A stretch of DNA of 64,000 bases from Nitrobacter sp051912485 (lineage in GTDB: Bacteria; Pseudomonadota; Alphaproteobacteria; Rhizobiales; Xanthobacteraceae), in the NCBI RefSeq assembly GCF_051912485.1, contig NZ_CP196822.1, forward strand, positions 3,782,001 through 3,846,000, given 5' to 3'. Below are positions 19,174 through 28,426 of the stretch, one piece after another. The notes below the pieces were generated by a model. It was not told the origin of the DNA. It saw only the letters and a list, made by a program, of their open reading frames with translations, and did no database searches. The first letter of the stretch is position 1; each line of letters starts with the position of its first letter. The translations under genes and the position numbers were made by a program.

Positions 19174-19504
19174 GAAAAGCCTTCAGAAGATGTCCCGAAT
19201 CAGCGCGAATGATCGCAGCTGAGAAGCTCTATTTCTGACATGAAAGCGGCACTGCGCCTAGCGCAAAGTGGTCCTTGTCAAGTCTTTGAATAAATAGGTG
19301 TTTTAGTCCATTTTTCAAGACCGGGAGAGCTGGATTCGCGAAGCCCGAAAAAGCGCGGTTCCGGTGATCGCGCCGGGTTCCGGAAAACCGGGTTTCGGCC
19401 TCGTTCGAGGGGCCGCGCCGCCGGGTCCAGGGGGGCGCCTGCGACGGTTGTTGCATCCCGGCGCCACAGCGCTTACAAGCCGCTCTTCAGCGAGATCATA
19501 GACG
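19174..19504. other. Divergent intergenic region upstream of gyrB
   Basis: About 330 bp. AT-rich sequence around 19280-19320 is a likely gyrB promoter region. No gene seen. Confidence 0.4.
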
Positions 19505-19711
19505 ATGGCCCACAACTACGCGATCAACGATGACGTCCACCATCAGCTTCAGGGCCCGCAGGGCCGCGCCGATGTGAAGGAGCGCAGTATCTATACCGTT
19601 GTCTCTCGCCTGCCTATCGAAGCCGATGGCCGCCCGCGCTACCGCATCAAGAGCAAGACCGATAATATCGAGCGGGTGGTCACCGAGGAACAGATCAGCC
19701 GGCTGGTTTGA
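19505..19711 (+). CDS. Small conserved hypothetical protein
   Basis: The frame encodes 68 residues, MAHNYAINDDVHHQLQ to VVTEEQISRLV. It is charged, has no membrane segment, and is not linked to any function I recognise. Coding is supported by an amphipathic, non-repetitive composition and by closely spaced genes on both sides. The 24-base gap to the convergent large secreted-protein gene suggests a compact arrangement. Confidence 0.7.
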   Translation: MAHNYAINDDVHHQLQGPQGRADVKERSIYTVVSRLPIEADGRPRYRIKSKTDNIERVVTEEQISRLV

Positions 19712-19734
19712 GCGCTCGCGTAGAAGCGCGCAGC

Positions 19735-21879
19735 TCAGTAGGCCTGTAGCGCCAGCACATCGCCGTCGGGCCCGAGCATCAAGCCCCAGGCATCGTCGGC
19801 CTCAAGGTCGATCTGGCCCGACTTGGCGTGCCCGCCCACTTTCGTTGTGTACTTGTATTTGCCCGGCGGTAGATCGAGCGCGGGATGCTGCGATGACTGC
19901 GGGCCGCCTGCGCCTGCCGCCAGCTTGATGGTCTGCTTGTTGATGGTGATGGTGGCGTCTGATTGTCCCATGTTGCCCAGCATCAGCCTCGCCTGACCCG
20001 GCTTCGGCAGCACTTCGCCCTTGGCGGCGGCGGCGGGAATCTTCTGCGCGAGGTTGACCGTGGTCTCGGCATTCCGGCGGCCGAGCTTCAGCATTGCCGG
20101 GCCGTCGGGGGAGGTGAATGCCAGTTGGACGCGATCCGGTTGGGAGATCGCGCGATCCGGCAGCTCCTTCCATCCGCGCTTGCCCAGTTCCTCGCGATAG
20201 AAGGCAAGCACGGAAGCCAGATCGGCCGGAATACTGGCCTCGAGTTCCTGGCGGAACGGAGCATCGCTGCCCGGCAGCTTGCCCGTTGAGAGGGAACTCA
20301 GGGTATGTTCTTTTGGGACCGGCAACGCGGAATCTGGCTCCGCTTCGAGCGGCTTTGGAGGTCCTTTCGCAGCCGGCTGATCGTCGGCGGCGCCCGAGCC
20401 GGCATTTGCCATCTCGAGACCCGAACCGTTCGCGCTGACATTGGTTTTCGGACCCATCTGCATGACGGTGATCGAAATCTCCTTGCCGCCCTTGGAGAAC
20501 TGCAGCGCGGCCATGTTAGGATTGTTGATCACCGACGGCTGCGCCTTCCAGCCGAGTGGCTTCAGGGCGCTGCGATAAAAACCTGCAAGCGCCTTCACGC
20601 TCGATTGTGATTCAAACTCGAGCTTGCCATCCGTGCCGTCGAACTCGACGTTCTCTGCGCCTTCCGGCAGCGGAATGGGCGACGTCTTGGTGGTCTGCGC
20701 ATGCAAGGGAGCGTCCGACAGCTTCGCGGATTGCTGCGCGCGACGACCGTTGTCGGCTGCGATCAGCTCCGTCGCCATGGACATCGCGTCCTTCATGAAA
20801 TCGTTGTCGGCCTGTTTTTTCGCGCGCGCCCGGGCGGCGAGCGCGGTCGGGGTCACCTGCATGACGAAGCTGGCGAGGGTCAGATCATATTTGTGGCCGA
20901 GCTTGAGCGTGCCGGTCTCCTCAGCAGATGTGAAATTGAGCGACACCTCGTCCGGTGTGATGATCGCGCCCTTGGCTTCTTCCTTCCAGTTGTGCGCAGC
21001 CAGCTCGCGACGATAGAAGGCGAGCACGGCGGGCATCTCGGCGATCACCGTCGCGTGCGCTTCCCGGCGCTCCGAGGTCGCGTTGCCGGTGGTTCCGGCG
21101 TTTATGATGCGATCCGGCCGCGGCAAGCCGTCCATATCGGGACCCGCTTGGAGATCCTGCGGCAGGGCAAATGGCGCGACCCTGATATCTACAGCGGTCT
21201 TGTTGTCATCGAGTCGCCGCAACGACACCATGACCGGCAATTGTTTGTCGCGATCGTCACGCCTGAAATAGGCGCGGGCGCCATCGTCGATCTTGTCGTC
21301 GATCGCGGCATTCGGCCAGCGCGCCTTGGCGTCCTCGGCGGATAATGTCACCCACCCGGATGCGGCAAGTTCGCGTTGAAAGAAATCGAGATTCGCGTCG
21401 ATGTTGCTGGGAGCCGTGCAGCTGAGGTAAGGCCTGCGCTCGTCGTAGATGATATCCGTAGCGCCCTGCGGAAATGGAACGTCGGCGTAGATTCGGTTGG
21501 CCGAATAATAGATCGCCGCACGGTCCGGGCGGCCAAGCGCCTGCGTAAAGGATACCGACAGACCATACTTGCCTTTCTTGAACAGGAGACTGGTTGCCGT
21601 CTCATCGAGCGGTCGCGCATATTGCACCCAGCCATTGTCGGCCATCAGGGCGTTCACCGATCGGACGGCGGAGGGCACCACTTCCTGCACCGTGTAGATC
21701 ACGCGGTCCGGCCCCGAATCGGTGGTCTCCTGCGCGCCCGCAAGACGCGGCAACTGGTTGACCTCGACCATGCCGCTCTCCGCCATCGCCGCCGACGCGC
21801 CTGCGATCCACGCCAGCGACAATGCAGCCAGAACGTATCGACGTACCGGCGCATAAGGTTGGCGTTTCGGTGCGGGCAT
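19735..21879 (-). CDS. Secreted protein with five imperfect FYR-EL-GW modules
   Basis: Not recognised. It has 714 residues with an N-terminal signal peptide (RRYVLAALSLAWIAGASAAMA). A repeated module recurs with a helix such as VLAFYRRELAAHNWKEE, then about 10 residues, then a beta-rich stretch such as VSLNFTSAEETGTLKLG. Instances appear around residues 68, 163, 285, 425 and 560 (for example VNALMADNGWVQY, FFQRELAASGWVTL, LAGFYRSALKPLGWKAQ, VLAFYREELGKRGWKEL). The C-terminus has a different domain with a LDLPPGKYKYT segment. It is likely periplasmic. It interrupts the usual recF-gyrB adjacency. Confidence 0.75.
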   Translation of the reverse strand: MPAPKRQPYAPVRRYVLAALSLAWIAGASAAMAESGMVEVNQLPRLAGAQETTDSGPDRVIYTVQEVVPSAVRSVNALMADNGWVQYARPLDETATSLLFKKGKYGLSVSFTQALGRPDRAAIYYSANRIYADVPFPQGATDIIYDERRPYLSCTAPSNIDANLDFFQRELAASGWVTLSAEDAKARWPNAAIDDKIDDGARAYFRRDDRDKQLPVMVSLRRLDDNKTAVDIRVAPFALPQDLQAGPDMDGLPRPDRIINAGTTGNATSERREAHATVIAEMPAVLAFYRRELAAHNWKEEAKGAIITPDEVSLNFTSAEETGTLKLGHKYDLTLASFVMQVTPTALAARARAKKQADNDFMKDAMSMATELIAADNGRRAQQSAKLSDAPLHAQTTKTSPIPLPEGAENVEFDGTDGKLEFESQSSVKALAGFYRSALKPLGWKAQPSVINNPNMAALQFSKGGKEISITVMQMGPKTNVSANGSGLEMANAGSGAADDQPAAKGPPKPLEAEPDSALPVPKEHTLSSLSTGKLPGSDAPFRQELEASIPADLASVLAFYREELGKRGWKELPDRAISQPDRVQLAFTSPDGPAMLKLGRRNAETTVNLAQKIPAAAAKGEVLPKPGQARLMLGNMGQSDATITINKQTIKLAAGAGGPQSSQHPALDLPPGKYKYTTKVGGHAKSGQIDLEADDAWGLMLGPDGDVLALQAY

Positions 21880-21947
21880 GATTGATTTCTCCGGAAAACA
21901 TCAAGGGGGCGGGCGGCAAGGGCGTCTGTCAGGACACAGTACAAAGC

Positions 21948-22044
21948 CTAGAGCATGATCCCGAAGAATGGGAACCGGTTTTCGGCTCATGCTCTTTTGG
22001 AAAGGATGAGCAGTCTGATTCAACGCCGTTGAAACAGACTCTAG
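21948..22044. repeat. CTAG-bounded palindromic element downstream of recF
   Basis: 97 bp with CTAG at both ends. The first hairpin is GAGCATGA...TCATGCTC with core GGGAACCGGTTTTCGG; the second is CTGATTCAACG...CGTTGAAACAG. It is related in layout to the element at 5036-5152, with a similar loop core but different arms. The terminal CTAG contains the recF stop codon. Confidence 0.7.
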
Positions 22045-23216
22045 TCGTGCAGAGCGGAACTTTGGTTCAAAGCGATGCCGCTGCGGCGTGCGATCCGTCC
22101 TGCGTCCACGTCGAAAATCTCGCTGCCCGCGCCAACATTCGCGAACGCAGCCGGGTCGGCGCCGCTCATCCAGACCTGGGCGCCGAGCCCGGCAAGTTCG
22201 CCGAACAGCGCGCCGCGGCGGTCTGGATCGAGGTGCGCCACGACCTCGTCGAGCAGCAGCAGCGGCGCGATCCCCGTCATCTCGGCCACGAGACCCGCAT
22301 GGGCGAGCACAAGCCCGATCAGCAGCGCTTTCTGCTCGCCGGTGGAGGCGTCCTTCGCTGGCATGTTCTTGGGCGCATAGATCACCTCGAGGTCGGTGAG
22401 GTGCGGGCCATCGAGCGTGCGGCCGGCGGCGGCATCGCGGGCGCGATTGTCGCGCAGGATCTCGCGGTAGCGATCCTCCACCGTCGTTGCGGGCTCGGTG
22501 AGCAGCGCGTTTTCCATCCAGCCATCGAGTCTGATCCTTGCCGAGGGGAATGCGGAGGCCGCGCCGCGCGCCTCCAGTGCGGCGGCGAGGCGCGTGACGG
22601 TTTGTGCGCGCATCGCCGCGACCGCGACTGCAAGCTCTGCGGTTTCGCGTTCGACGGCATCGCACCAGTGGGCGTCGGTGTTGCGCATCTCGAGCAGGCG
22701 GTTGCGCGAGCGCAGGCTGCGTTCCAGCGCCGAGACGCGACCGGAATGATCGCTGTCGATCGCCAGCACCAGGCGGTCGAGGAAGCGTCGCCGTTCCGAC
22801 GCCGCGCCAGCGAACAGGCCGTCCATCGAAGGTGTTAGCCACACCATGCGCAAATGGTCGCCGAAAGCCGCCGCTGACCCGACAGGCTCGCGGTCGATCC
22901 GGCAGCGCCGGCCGCTGGATGGCGCGTCATCGCTAGGCGCATCGATACCGGTGCCGAGCGTCGCCAGACCGAGCGCGCCTTCCACCTCGGCCGAAATCGC
23001 CCAGGAGCCGTCGCCCCTGATATCTGCGACGTCTTCGCGTGTGGCGCGCCGCAATCCGCGCCCCGGCGACAGCAGCGATATGGCCTCAAGGCAATTGGTC
23101 TTGCCGGCGCCGTTAGGCCCGACCAGCACGACCACGTCGCTGCGCGTCTCAAGCGTCGCCGCGCGGTAGTTGCGGAAGTGGGTGAGGCTGAGGCGCAGGA
23201 TGCGGGAGGGGGTCAT
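22041..23216 (-). CDS. recF: DNA replication and repair protein RecF
   Basis: An SMC-like ABC ATPase of 391 residues: Walker A in LVGPNGAGKTNCLEA near residue 35, signature region STGEQKALLIGLVLAHAGL, and Walker B in LLLLDEVVAHLDPDRRG. RecF works in gap repair and loads RecA with RecO and RecR. The start is ATG at MTPSRILRLSL. It follows dnaN on the same strand, with a palindromic repeat of about 150 bp in between. Confidence 0.95.
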   Translation of the reverse strand: MTPSRILRLSLTHFRNYRAATLETRSDVVVLVGPNGAGKTNCLEAISLLSPGRGLRRATREDVADIRGDGSWAISAEVEGALGLATLGTGIDAPSDDAPSSGRRCRIDREPVGSAAAFGDHLRMVWLTPSMDGLFAGAASERRRFLDRLVLAIDSDHSGRVSALERSLRSRNRLLEMRNTDAHWCDAVERETAELAVAVAAMRAQTVTRLAAALEARGAASAFPSARIRLDGWMENALLTEPATTVEDRYREILRDNRARDAAAGRTLDGPHLTDLEVIYAPKNMPAKDASTGEQKALLIGLVLAHAGLVAEMTGIAPLLLLDEVVAHLDPDRRGALFGELAGLGAQVWMSGADPAAFANVGAGSEIFDVDAGRIARRSGIALNQSSALHD

Positions 23217-23228
23217 GGGCAAGGATTA

Positions 23229-23375
23229 TCACATCCCGGTCATCATCCGCGAAGGCGGATGATCCAGTCGTCCGTAAGGCGCGATGCGAACAATGGGTGT
23301 GCAACGGAATGCTGGATGCTTGCCTTTGCGGGCATGACTCTGATGCTGGTCCGCTGTCGCCGGACGCGGCTAAAG
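23229..23375. repeat. Palindromic intergenic repeat between dnaN and recF
   Basis: It contains a 9-bp stem with a 4-base loop (ATCATCCGC GAAG GCGGATGAT at 23242-23263) followed by GATCCAGT and a later CTGGATGC...GCGGGCATGAC. This resembles the widespread rhizobial intergenic repeat seen between housekeeping genes. It occupies nearly the whole dnaN-recF gap. Confidence 0.6.
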
Positions 23376-23380
23376 GACCA

Positions 23381-24499
23381 TCACACCCGCATCGGCATCA
23401 GCACGTAGAGCGCGCCTTTGGAGTCCTTGTCCTGCACCAGCGTCGGCGAACCCGGATCGGCGAGCTTCAGCACCGCAGCCTCGCCCTCGATTTGTGCGGC
23501 GATGTCCAGGAGGTAGCGCGAATTAAAACCGATATCGAGCGCGTCGGAGGCGTATTCAACCTCGAGTTCCTCGGTGGCGCTGCCGGAATCGGGATTGGTC
23601 ACGGACAGGATGAGCTTGCCTGCCGATAGCGCTAGCTTCACGGCGCGGCCGCGCTCGCTGGAAATCGTCGAGACGCGATCGACCGCCGCCTCGAAATCCT
23701 TTTTGTCGACGATCAGTTCCTTGTCGTTGTTCTGCGGGATCACGCGGCTGTAATCCGGGAAGGTGCCGTCGATCAGCTTCGAGGTCAGCACGACATTGCC
23801 GATTGTGAAGCGGATCTTGCCCTGAGAGAGTTCGATCCCGACCTCGGCCTCGTTGTCCTCGATCAACCGCTGCACCTCTCCGACCGTCTTGCGCGGGATG
23901 ATGACGCCGGGCATTCCGGCCGCGCCCTTGGGCAGTGCGAGATCGACCTGTGCGAGGCGGTGACCGTCGGTCGCGACGCCGCGAAGCGTCGCGTTCTTGG
24001 CGCTGCCCGCGCTGTGTAGGTAAATGCCGTTGAGATAATAGCGGGTTTCTTCGGTCGAGATCGCGAACTGGGTGCGATCGATCAGTCGTTTGATGTCGGC
24101 GGCTGCGAGTGTGAAGGAATGCGCCATCTCGCCGGCCGCGAGATCGGGGAAATCGTTTTCGGGCAGGGTCTGCAGGGTGAAGCGCGAGCGTCCGGCCCGG
24201 ATCGCCAGCACCGAGCGGTCGCCGTCGCCTTCCAGCACGATTTGCGCGCCGTCAGGTAGTTTGCGGACGATGTCGTAAAACATGTGCGCCGGAACCGTGG
24301 TCGAGCCGCTGGTTCCGGTTTCCGCAGCCAGCGTTTCAGTCACTTCTAGATCGAGATCGGTTGCCTTCAGCGACAGCCTGGCGTTTTCGGCGCGAACCAG
24401 CACGTTCCCTAAAATCGGGATAGTGTTCCGCCGCTCGACCACGCGGTGCACATGGCCCAACGATTTCAGCAGTTGCGCGCGTTCGACGGTGACCTTCAT
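23381..24499 (-). CDS. dnaN: DNA polymerase III beta subunit (sliding clamp)
   Basis: 372 residues of three repeated clamp domains, beginning MKVTVERAQLLKSLGHVHRV and ending YVLMPMRV. That C-terminal hydrophobic tail is characteristic. The clamp tethers the replicative polymerase and many repair proteins. It lies downstream of dnaA with a 200-bp gap that holds a terminator-like hairpin, so dnaN probably also has its own promoter. Confidence 0.97.
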   Translation of the reverse strand: MKVTVERAQLLKSLGHVHRVVERRNTIPILGNVLVRAENARLSLKATDLDLEVTETLAAETGTSGSTTVPAHMFYDIVRKLPDGAQIVLEGDGDRSVLAIRAGRSRFTLQTLPENDFPDLAAGEMAHSFTLAAADIKRLIDRTQFAISTEETRYYLNGIYLHSAGSAKNATLRGVATDGHRLAQVDLALPKGAAGMPGVIIPRKTVGEVQRLIEDNEAEVGIELSQGKIRFTIGNVVLTSKLIDGTFPDYSRVIPQNNDKELIVDKKDFEAAVDRVSTISSERGRAVKLALSAGKLILSVTNPDSGSATEELEVEYASDALDIGFNSRYLLDIAAQIEGEAAVLKLADPGSPTLVQDKDSKGALYVLMPMRV

Positions 24500-24536
24500 T
24501 GCAAATCCGTCCGATCAGTTCACGTCATGTGCTGAA

Positions 24537-24558
24537 AATGCCGCGGGAAACCGCGGCA
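24537..24558 (-). terminator. Candidate rho-independent terminator or attenuator after dnaA
   Basis: Read on the minus strand: a perfect 8-bp GC-rich stem (TGCCGCGG TTTC CCGCGGCA) followed by TTTTC. It lies between the dnaA stop and the dnaN start. The T-run is short, so partial readthrough into dnaN is possible. Confidence 0.5.
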
Positions 24559-24701
24559 CGTAAACCCCAAGTTCAAGGCCGATTTGTTTAAATCTGGCGG
24601 GACCGCAAGGTGACGCGGAAGCGCGGCCGGCGCAAGCCTTTTGGCTTGCCCGGTTCCGCCTTTTTCCCGATATTTTGCTCGGAAAGCGTGCTCGCCTTGC
24701 C

Positions 24702-26129
24702 CTATTCCTGGAGCTGGCGTTTCAGCAGTTCGACCTCGTCGGACAGCGTCGCATCCTTCGACACCAGCGCCTCGATCTTGCGCACGGCATGCAGCACAGT
24801 GGTGTGATCGCGACCTCCGAACCGGCGGCCGATCTCGGGCAGGGAACGCAACGTCAGCGTCTTCGCCAGATACATCGCGACCTGTCGCGGCCGCACCACG
24901 TTGGCGGTCCGGCGCGAGGACAGAAGGTCCGAGCGGCTTACATTGTATTGCCGGGCGACCACCCGCTGGATGTCCTCGATCTTGATGCGCCTGGGTTCCT
25001 GCGGACGGATCAGGTCGCGGACCTCGCGCTCCGCCATCTCAAGGGTCACCGGCTGGGCGTTGAGCTTGCTGTGCGCCAGAAGCCGGTTGATCGCGCCTTC
25101 GAGGTCGCGTCCGTTATGCGTGATCGCCTTGGCCAGATAATCCAGCACCGGCTCCGGCACGTCGAAACTTGCATGATGTGCCCGCGCGGCGTCCATGCGC
25201 GATCTCAGGATGCCAAGCCGGAGTTCCTCGCCGAGCGAGCCCATTTCGACCACAAGGCCGCCGGCGAGCCGGGAGCGCACGCGATCGTCGAGGCTTTCCA
25301 GATCGGACGGCGGCCGATCGGCAGCGATTACGACCTGGCGGCCGGCATCGATCAGCGCGTTCAGCGTGTGGCAGAATTCGGCCTGAGTGGATTTGCCTTG
25401 CAGAAATTGCAAGTCGTCGATGACCAATACGTCGATGCCGCGAAGCGCTTCCTTGAAGGCCAGCGCCGTCTGCGTCTTGAGCGCGGCGACGAAGCCGTAC
25501 ATGAACTTCTCCGCCGTCAAATAGAGCACTTTGCGTTCGGTTCCGGCGTTGCCGGCCCACGTGACGGCTTGCAGCAAATGGGTTTTGCCAAGGCCGACGC
25601 CGGCGTGGATGTAAAGCGGATTGAACATGACGCTATCGCCGCGCCGGCCTTCGGCTACTTGGCGCGCCGCCGCGTGGGCAAGTGTGTTGGAGCGGCCGGT
25701 GACAAAGCTTGCGAAGGTCAGCCGCGGATCGAGTGGCGAACCGCCCAGCGCATCGTGGTTCGCGGACGCCGGCGCGGTGGCAACTGTCTTCAATTCGGCA
25801 CTGGCCCGGCCGTCGCTGTGCTCAAGTCGCCGCGGATCGGTCGCAGCGACTTCCTTGACGGGCGCAGCGCAGCGCATGGCCGATCGCACCAAGAGATCGA
25901 TGCGGTGAACATCCGGCAACTCGGCCTGCCAGCAGGCGAGCACCCGCTCGGCGTAATGCGCCTGAATCCAGCTCTTCAGAAACCGGGTCGGGACCGACAG
26001 ACGGACACTCTCCCCATGGACGCTCTCCAGATCCATTCTCGCGAACCAGCTCGAATAGATGTCCTCTCCGACGGTCGAGCGTAACCGACCCTTCACCCGC
26101 GACCAGCGATCCTGTTCTATGTCTGACAT
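24702..26129 (-). CDS. dnaA: Chromosomal replication initiator DnaA
   Basis: 475 residues from MSDIEQDRWSRVKGRL. It has an N-terminal DnaB-interacting domain, a variable linker, an AAA+ domain with Walker A YIHAGVGLGKTHLLQA and Walker B LVIDDLQFLQGK, and a C-terminal helix-turn-helix with the DnaA signature FGGRDHTTVLHAVRKIE. It binds DnaA boxes and opens the origin. An in-frame extension to 26255 is unlikely because homology begins at MSDIEQD. The 1.2 kb upstream has no convincing gene and is the best oriC candidate. Confidence 0.97.
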   Translation of the reverse strand: MSDIEQDRWSRVKGRLRSTVGEDIYSSWFARMDLESVHGESVRLSVPTRFLKSWIQAHYAERVLACWQAELPDVHRIDLLVRSAMRCAAPVKEVAATDPRRLEHSDGRASAELKTVATAPASANHDALGGSPLDPRLTFASFVTGRSNTLAHAAARQVAEGRRGDSVMFNPLYIHAGVGLGKTHLLQAVTWAGNAGTERKVLYLTAEKFMYGFVAALKTQTALAFKEALRGIDVLVIDDLQFLQGKSTQAEFCHTLNALIDAGRQVVIAADRPPSDLESLDDRVRSRLAGGLVVEMGSLGEELRLGILRSRMDAARAHHASFDVPEPVLDYLAKAITHNGRDLEGAINRLLAHSKLNAQPVTLEMAEREVRDLIRPQEPRRIKIEDIQRVVARQYNVSRSDLLSSRRTANVVRPRQVAMYLAKTLTLRSLPEIGRRFGGRDHTTVLHAVRKIEALVSKDATLSDEVELLKRQLQE

Positions 26130-27320
26130 TTTTTGTGACGACTTTTCTGATTGAATGAGGTTGCGATGCGACTGTTCATTCTGGAGGTCGCGCGGTTCGC
26201 TGTGATCCCCGGGCGTGCTTCGTTTCCGGCAATACCCAACCGTTCGGCTGAGCACCGCAAGCAGTTTCGATGGCTGGAAACGAAACGAACGCGAGGTTAG
26301 CGACGACTCTACGGGCTGCCCGGAGGTTGCGTGGGGGAACGCAGCGAAGCTGTCTTACTCGTGAAAATGTTGGTGAGATAATTCAATGAATGAAATCTGG
26401 TGGTGTTGTTTTTGTTTGACATAAACCCCCTCCTCGCTGCGATGGACCGCGCCGAGATGCCCTCTTACATCTATTCCAAATTTAGTCTGCGAAACCCGAC
26501 ATCAAGTGTCAGGATCGCTACGCCGCACACTCTAACTCAACAGTTCAACCCGTCCGCTTACGGCGGATATGCGGCATGGCCTGAGCGTATCTCTCTTGTT
26601 TGGCAACGTTTGAAGTAAACGTCGCATTTGAGATTTTAGGCACAGAACATCCGTTCTCATGTTGCTATGAGCAGCCATTCGCTATCACATGGAAAGCTTC
26701 ACCAACGTACATATCGCCGCCGATATGCACGCCCACTCAAGGTTCTTTAATCCGCACTGAAGAGCCGTGAGTGCCGCGAGCCACCAAAGAAATACACGAC
26801 ACCCCAATTCTCGCAACGGCTTTCACGTCGCGGCTGCGTCGCACAAATCGAATGAGCGCGTGCAACGCGGGCCACGTTCGATCCGCCGATCAGCAACGTT
26901 TTGAATCTGCGCGCGGATTCGATGTCTCCTGGCGGTGTCACAAATTTGCAGCGGCTGTCCAAAATATTTTAAGAAACGGTAAAGCGGCGGATGCGTCGGG
27001 TCGTTTTGGAAGTGCTTCATCACACTATGTGGATAAGTGATTAGCGACGCGCATTTTTTTCTGGCTGTTTTTACGGGTAACCCGTGCCGGCCGTGTGCTC
27101 ATCCGTCCGCGCCCACGGTTATATCCGGATGGAAGTATCGAATGTGACGTCGTCGTGCCTGGCTTCGTGCCGGATATTCACGTCATGGAACGTGAGGTGA
27201 ATCAACAGCGTGACACCGGCGATCGATGCGGTGTTCCCTCGAAGGGCGATGCGTCCGTGCGTTGAAAAGCTTCCTCGTAACTTTATCCGGGTCTGACTGA
27301 AGATCCCGTGCGCGATTGCT
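26130..27320. other. Candidate chromosomal origin (oriC) region upstream of dnaA
   Basis: About 1.2 kb without a supported gene, between dnaA and the rpsT terminator. It contains one perfect DnaA box, TGTGGATAA at 27028-27036, and AT-rich stretches at 26375-26420 and 26941-26985. I see no second perfect box and no clear CtrA site, and some relatives replicate from a hemE-linked origin instead. The assignment is therefore tentative. Confidence 0.4.
27028..27036 (-). promoter_or_regulatory. Perfect DnaA box
   Basis: TGTGGATAA on the plus strand is the reverse complement of the consensus TTATCCACA. It is 0.9 kb upstream of dnaA and 80 bp from an AT-rich stretch. Confidence 0.6.
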
Positions 27321-27331
27321 CCGCAAAACAA

Positions 27332-27357
27332 AAAGGCCCGGCGATCGGCGGGCCTTT
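27332..27357 (-). terminator. Rho-independent terminator of rpsT
   Basis: A 9-bp stem, AAAGGCCCG / CGGGCCTTT, with an 8-base loop. On the minus strand it is followed by TTTTTGTTTT. It lies 37 bp past the rpsT stop codon. Confidence 0.9.
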
Positions 27358-27393
27358 GCTGATAAATGCTGACGAATAACGTCTTGGATCAGA

Positions 27394-27660
27394 TTATTTT
27401 GCGAGCTTGGCGATTCGGTGCGTCAGCCGCGAAACCTTGCGGCTCGCACTATTCTTGTGAACGATATTTTGCTGACCAGCTCGCATCAACTCCGGCTCGG
27501 CGCTCTTCATCGCCTGGATTGCGGCGTCGCGATCGCCCTTCGCGATCGCCTCCTCGACGATCCGGACCGAGCCACGCATCAGGGTCCGTCGCGACTTGTT
27601 GATGGCGGTGCGACGAGCAATCTTGCGTGTCGCCTTCTTGGCGGAGGTCGTATTGGCCAT
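27394..27660 (-). CDS. rpsT: Small ribosomal subunit protein bS20
   Basis: 88 residues, highly basic, beginning MANTTSAKKATRKIARRTA. This matches bS20 throughout (RTLMRGSVRIVEEAI, then ASRKVSRLTHRIAKLAK). It binds 16S rRNA in the 30S body. It is monocistronic with a strong terminator. rpsT beside the dnaA upstream region is a common arrangement in this group. Confidence 0.97.
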   Translation of the reverse strand: MANTTSAKKATRKIARRTAINKSRRTLMRGSVRIVEEAIAKGDRDAAIQAMKSAEPELMRAGQQNIVHKNSASRKVSRLTHRIAKLAK

Positions 27661-28009
27661 GGTGTCGACGTATCCTTCGGCAGTGTCCCACCGCGAGAGG
27701 CCGGCCAGTGGCGCCGGTCATTCGATTGCGCGGGTGAGCCTGAATGTGTTTCCGGTTGTTCCTGAAAATGCCAACCTCGGAGCGAACAGGTTCGCGAGGT
27801 GTCCTTCAAAGAACAGCGGCGGCAGGATTGTCCCGCCGCCATTGGCGGTCTTATAGAGGCCATGTTTTCGAGCGTCAACGCCTTCGCCGGGGGTGGATGC
27901 GGCAAAAGGGCCTTCGAGGCCTTCAAAAGACGCTGCCGAGGTTGAATTTCCCCCGTTCGACAGCTAAGGGGCGGCCAGCGATCCGGCAGGCAGAAGGGCA
28001 GGTGACGGC
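27661..28009. other. Divergent intergenic region rpsT / small membrane protein
   Basis: About 350 bp. It should contain the rpsT promoter. No coding potential or clear operator was recognised. Confidence 0.4.
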
Positions 28010-28324
28010 ATGATCCGCGGGATTTTTCGCTTAATCGGGCTGCTGCTGCTCGCGGGCGGTTTCATTTTTCTGGTCTATGACGGCGCGCGATCGATCGCCG
28101 ACCAGACCCTGCGGCTGACCAAACTCGGAGAATTCTGGAACGATATTCATCAGGCCAGTCAGCAAGCGGTTCGCACCCAGATCGAAGCGTCGGCACCCTG
28201 GATGTGGGATCTCGTCAAGCTGGTTCTGAACCAGCCGGCCTTTGCGGTGCTGGCGGTTGCGGGCATTCTTTTGCTGCTGTTGTTCCGGCCGCGCCGGCCG
28301 CTGATCGGATACTCCCGGGACTGA
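28010..28324 (+). CDS. Small inner-membrane protein, conserved hypothetical
   Basis: 104 residues with two membrane helices (about residues 5-25 and 75-95) and a short soluble helical segment between them. It ends in a basic tail, FRPRRPLIGYSRD. It was not matched to a known function. AGGGCAGGTG before the ATG is a reasonable ribosome site. Confidence 0.72.
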   Translation: MIRGIFRLIGLLLLAGGFIFLVYDGARSIADQTLRLTKLGEFWNDIHQASQQAVRTQIEASAPWMWDLVKLVLNQPAFAVLAVAGILLLLLFRPRRPLIGYSRD

Positions 28325-28426
28325 ATCGCCGGAACCATCGGTGCCGCCCGCTCATCAATGCGAAATACCTTCTGTTAACCATAACGGGTGCAGAACCGAG
28401 CCATCTCGTGACAAGGGACAGGTCCG

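Noticed and set aside
24632..24649. Hairpin GCAAGCC TTTT GGCTTGC near the dnaA 3' end
   Set aside because: No T-run follows on the minus strand; not called a terminator.
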